From the NCBI GenBank assembly GCA_036388295.1, contig DASVSC010000132.1, positions 1-25,208 on the forward strand: 25,208 nucleotides of DNA, written 5' to 3'. The translations under genes and the position numbers were made by a program. How positions within the stretch are numbered: the stretch's first letter is position 1; every line of letters begins with the position of its first letter. The DNA is from RYN-431 sp036388295. GTDB taxonomy: Bacteria > Planctomycetota > Phycisphaerae > Tepidisphaerales > Tepidisphaeraceae. Below are positions 22,713 to 25,208 of this stretch, in pieces. Under the pieces are notes generated by a model. It had not been told where the DNA came from and ran no database searches. It saw only the letters and a list, made by a program, of their open reading frames with translations.

Positions 22713-23840
22713 CTAACCGCGCGCGAGCGCGTCCGATTGCTGCACGAACTCGTCGCCTTTCCATTCGCCGTCTTTTACGACCGCTTTCTTCGCCTTCACT
22801 GCGGCGGCTTTCGTCGCCTTAGCCTCAGCCTGGCGGCGCACCAGATCGGCGTGTGTCGTGAAATACTGGAGGCTGTGGCCTTTGAAGTCGGCGATGGTTT
22901 CAAACTTGTGCTTGGCCATGAACGCGAGCAGATCGTCTTTCATGCCTTTGACGCAGTCGTAGCCGAACTTCATGACGCCGGTGCAGACTTGCACGGTGTC
23001 GCCGCCGAGCAGGATGAACTGGGCCGCGTCCGCGCCGCTTTCAATGCCGCCGATGGCGCTCAGGCTGCGGCCGGGGAACTTGTCGCGGATGACTTCGGCA
23101 CACTCTTTCACCATGCGCAGCGCGATCGGCTTCACGGCCGTGCACGAGTAGCCGCCGGGAACGGTGTAACCTTCCACCGTCGGCTCGGGCCGAAGCGTTT
23201 CCAGGTCGACGCCCATGACGCTCAGGATGGTGTTGATCGCCGCCACGCCCTGACAGCCAGCTGATAGCGCGGCGTCTGCGCCGGCGGCGATGCTGGTCAC
23301 ATTCGGCGTGAGTTTAGCCCACACCGGAATCTTTGCCGCCCCCATCACCCAGCCGCAGACTTCGTGCATGATTTCGTTGCTCTGCCCCATGGCCGCGCCC
23401 ATTTTGCGTTCCGGCAGGCCGTGCGGGCAGCTGAAGTTCAGCTCAAAGCCCGCCACGCCCGTCGCCTGCACGCGCTCCACGATCTCCACCCAGCGGTCCT
23501 TGTGGTACTCCTCCATGATCGACGCGATGACCACGCCGTCCGGGTACTTGTCCTTCAGCAGCTTCAGCTCGTCCAGCCAGGTTTCGAAAGGGCGGTCGCT
23601 GATCAGTTCGATGTTCTGCCAGCCGATGATTTCGTTACTGGCCGTTCGAAGGCGCGCGTAGCGCGGGGCTACGTTCGTGACCTTGCTGCTTTCGAGGCTG
23701 ATCGTCTTGATGATCACCGCCCCCCAGCCTTCGTCGAGTGCTTTGCCGACCACGTTGGCATTCGTGCCGGGCGGGCCGCTGCCGATCACGAACGGGTTGG
23801 GCATGCGAATGCCATCGACGGTGAGAGCGAGTGTGGGCAT
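22713..23840 (-). CDS. preA: Dihydropyrimidine dehydrogenase PreA-like subunit lacking the ferredoxin domain
   Basis: 375 residues. PreA-type flavoenzymes reduce uracil and thymine to their dihydro forms using electrons from a partner. The FMN-binding barrel is complete: NPFVIGSGPPGTN, the active-site loop NFSCPHGLPERKMGAAMGQ with its Cys, and SAIGGIESGADAAQFILLGG. E. coli PreA ends in a 4Fe-4S ferredoxin domain; here the barrel is followed by an Ala/Lys-rich tail without CxxCxxC clusters. ATG 23840 follows AGAAGAA. The NCS1 permease ends 10 bp upstream, so uptake and reduction of pyrimidines (or a related ring compound) are likely linked. No preT is visible. Confidence 0.88.
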   Translation of the reverse strand: MPTLALTVDGIRMPNPFVIGSGPPGTNANVVGKALDEGWGAVIIKTISLESSKVTNVAPRYARLRTASNEIIGWQNIELISDRPFETWLDELKLLKDKYPDGVVIASIMEEYHKDRWVEIVERVQATGVAGFELNFSCPHGLPERKMGAAMGQSNEIMHEVCGWVMGAAKIPVWAKLTPNVTSIAAGADAALSAGCQGVAAINTILSVMGVDLETLRPEPTVEGYTVPGGYSCTAVKPIALRMVKECAEVIRDKFPGRSLSAIGGIESGADAAQFILLGGDTVQVCTGVMKFGYDCVKGMKDDLLAFMAKHKFETIADFKGHSLQYFTTHADLVRRQAEAKATKAAAVKAKKAVVKDGEWKGDEFVQQSDALARG

Positions 23841-23850
23841 GGGTGTTCTT

Positions 23851-25208
23851 CTAAACGGCGTGGGGAAGGACGCGCGGTGAGGCGTTGATGTCGGTGGAGG
23901 TCTCGGCGGTGAACTCCTGCATCGTCAGTTCGACCGGCTGGCGCACGTTCGGGTGGCCGCCCATGAAAATGGCGTAGGCGGCGAACGCCAGGCCGAACGT
24001 GGTGAATACGCCGTAGTTGTAAAGCTGCTTGAAGACGAAGCCGGCGGTGTATTCGACGGCTAACACGCGGCCGCCGCTGGCCTGGTCGGCGAACCCCGGC
24101 ACGCATGCGGCAATCGCGATCGCGCCGGCGAGCAGGGCGGACCAGTTGATCCCGCGGTCATACGAATACCGGCCGTCGCGGCGGTACAAATCCGTCAACG
24201 ACAGCTTAGCCCGGCGGACAAGCCAGTAGTCGCACACCAGAATGCCGCCGACCGCACCGAGCAACGCGCTGATGCCAACAAGCCAGGTATTGATATACAC
24301 GTCAGCGTTGGCGAGCAGATACCACGGCATCATCAGCGTCCCGACGATGCCGGTGATCAGCCCGCCGAGGCGGAAGCCAATGAACCGAGGGGCAAGGTGA
24401 GCAAAGTCATTGGCCGGGCTGACGACATTCGCGGCGATGTTCGTCGCGAGCGTGGCCAGCGCGATAGCCGCCATCGACAGGCCGAGGGCCCAGGGGCTCT
24501 TGAACGTTTCCACGAGCTTCACCGGGTCGTCGATCATGTTACCGTTGAAGATGACGACGGTCGCGCTCGTCACCGCAACGCTGATGAATGCGAACAGGGC
24601 CATCGTCGTCGGAAGCCCGAGCGCTTGGCCGATCACCTGGTCGCGCTGGCTTCGCGCGTACCGTGAGAAGTCGGGGATGTTCAGCGAGAGCGTAGCCCAG
24701 AAGCCGACCATGCCCGACAGGCCGAGGCCGAAGGTCGTCCAGAAGTTGCTGTTGCTCGCCCAATTCGGCCCGAAGGCGGATTGCGAGTGCAGCAGGTCGC
24801 CGAACCCATCCGCCTTAACGTACGCCCAGACGAGCAGCGCGAGGCCGAGCAGGATCAACAGTGGGGCTTTGATGTTGAGCAGCCACCGAATGGTGTTGAT
24901 GCCCGCGAAGATGACGATGAGATTGAGCAGCCAGAATACGCCGTAAGCGTAAAGCTGTGGCAACGTCGGCCCGCGGACGCCGTTGACGCCGTAGTCGTAG
25001 AACAAGTGGTTCCAGCCGTCGCCGCCCCATTCGGGCTTGAAGATGACCGCAATAGCCAGGAGCGCTTGGCCGCCGACCCAGCACTGGATGCCGAACCAGC
25101 CGCAGCCGACCAATGCACGGATCATCGCCGGCAGGTTCGCCCCCCAGGTGCCGAAGCTCGCCCGGCAGTAGACCGGGAACGGAATGCCGTACTTCGTGCC
25201 GGCGTGCG
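23851..25208 (-). CDS. NCS1 family nucleobase permease, 5' end outside window
   Basis: About 451 C-terminal residues are visible; the frame runs off the window edge. NCS1 carriers import uracil, cytosine, allantoin or hydantoins with Na+ or H+. The motif GIPFPVYCRASFGTWGANLPA at the edge, then GCGWFGIQCWVGGQALLAI and NIPDFSRYARSQRDQVIGQALGLP, identifies the family. About ten membrane helices are visible. It is immediately upstream of preA, which points to a uracil-, thymine- or hydantoin-type substrate. The start is not visible. Confidence 0.95.
   Translation of the reverse strand, partial: HAGTKYGIPFPVYCRASFGTWGANLPAMIRALVGCGWFGIQCWVGGQALLAIAVIFKPEWGGDGWNHLFYDYGVNGVRGPTLPQLYAYGVFWLLNLIVIFAGINTIRWLLNIKAPLLILLGLALLVWAYVKADGFGDLLHSQSAFGPNWASNSNFWTTFGLGLSGMVGFWATLSLNIPDFSRYARSQRDQVIGQALGLPTTMALFAFISVAVTSATVVIFNGNMIDDPVKLVETFKSPWALGLSMAAIALATLATNIAANVVSPANDFAHLAPRFIGFRLGGLITGIVGTLMMPWYLLANADVYINTWLVGISALLGAVGGILVCDYWLVRRAKLSLTDLYRRDGRYSYDRGINWSALLAGAIAIAACVPGFADQASGGRVLAVEYTAGFVFKQLYNYGVFTTFGLAFAAYAIFMGGHPNVRQPVELTMQEFTAETSTDINASPRVLPHAV

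Overview
The window is GC-rich chromosomal DNA from a free-living bacterium. The best fit is a member of the Planctomycetota, probably Phycisphaerae-like. This is inferred from a signal peptidase I with a zinc-ribbon insert, secreted or membrane-tethered accessory proteins, many small lipoproteins, an ECF sigma factor with a C-terminal extension, and mixed use of Shine-Dalgarno and SD-less starts. No rRNA, tRNA, CRISPR array, transposase or phage gene was seen.

Layout. Positions 1-1376 carry the C-terminal part of PriA helicase. Positions 1472-5908 form a three-gene operon: MoxR ATPase, a DUF58 protein and a TgpA-like transglutaminase. cinA (6010-7347), a single-domain response regulator (7619-8014) and groES-groEL (8123-10191) follow, closed by a strong intrinsic terminator. 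Positions 10278-12180 (minus strand) hold an ECF sigma factor fused to a VOC/glyoxalase-like domain and a secreted HExxH protein. A 495-bp gene-poor gap leads to a membrane-tethered beta-carbonic anhydrase (minus strand). Positions 13896-18570 are an accessory stretch of lipoproteins (DUF4142, a DUF2959-like protein, a Ca-motif mini-lipoprotein and a poly-Pro mini-lipoprotein), a DUF1772 protein, an acyltransferase and tiny ORFs. Positions 18583-25208 are one long minus-strand run: NCS1 permease, PreA-like protein, exported protein, leuD, ogt, upp, lepB. The short gaps and overlaps suggest co-transcription, and pyrimidine uptake, catabolism and salvage (NCS1, preA, upp) form a theme within it.

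The most notable signal is a set of three large palindromes whose arms are built from 7-bp units. They lie at 5913-5996 (between tgpA and cinA), 6426-6520 (inside cinA, kept in frame and adding about 26 residues) and 8422-8511 (between groES and groEL). The first and third differ in sequence but share the unit order X-Y-X-X-Z and a loop bordered by AAGA and TCTT. They look like a mobile or actively amplified palindromic element family that tolerates insertion in coding sequence, comparable in concept to Rickettsia palindromic elements. Other points of interest are possible leaderless starts, a pseudoknot-capable groES leader, two dyads upstream of the sigma gene, and unusual domain architectures in the sigma factor, signal peptidase and carbonic anhydrase.
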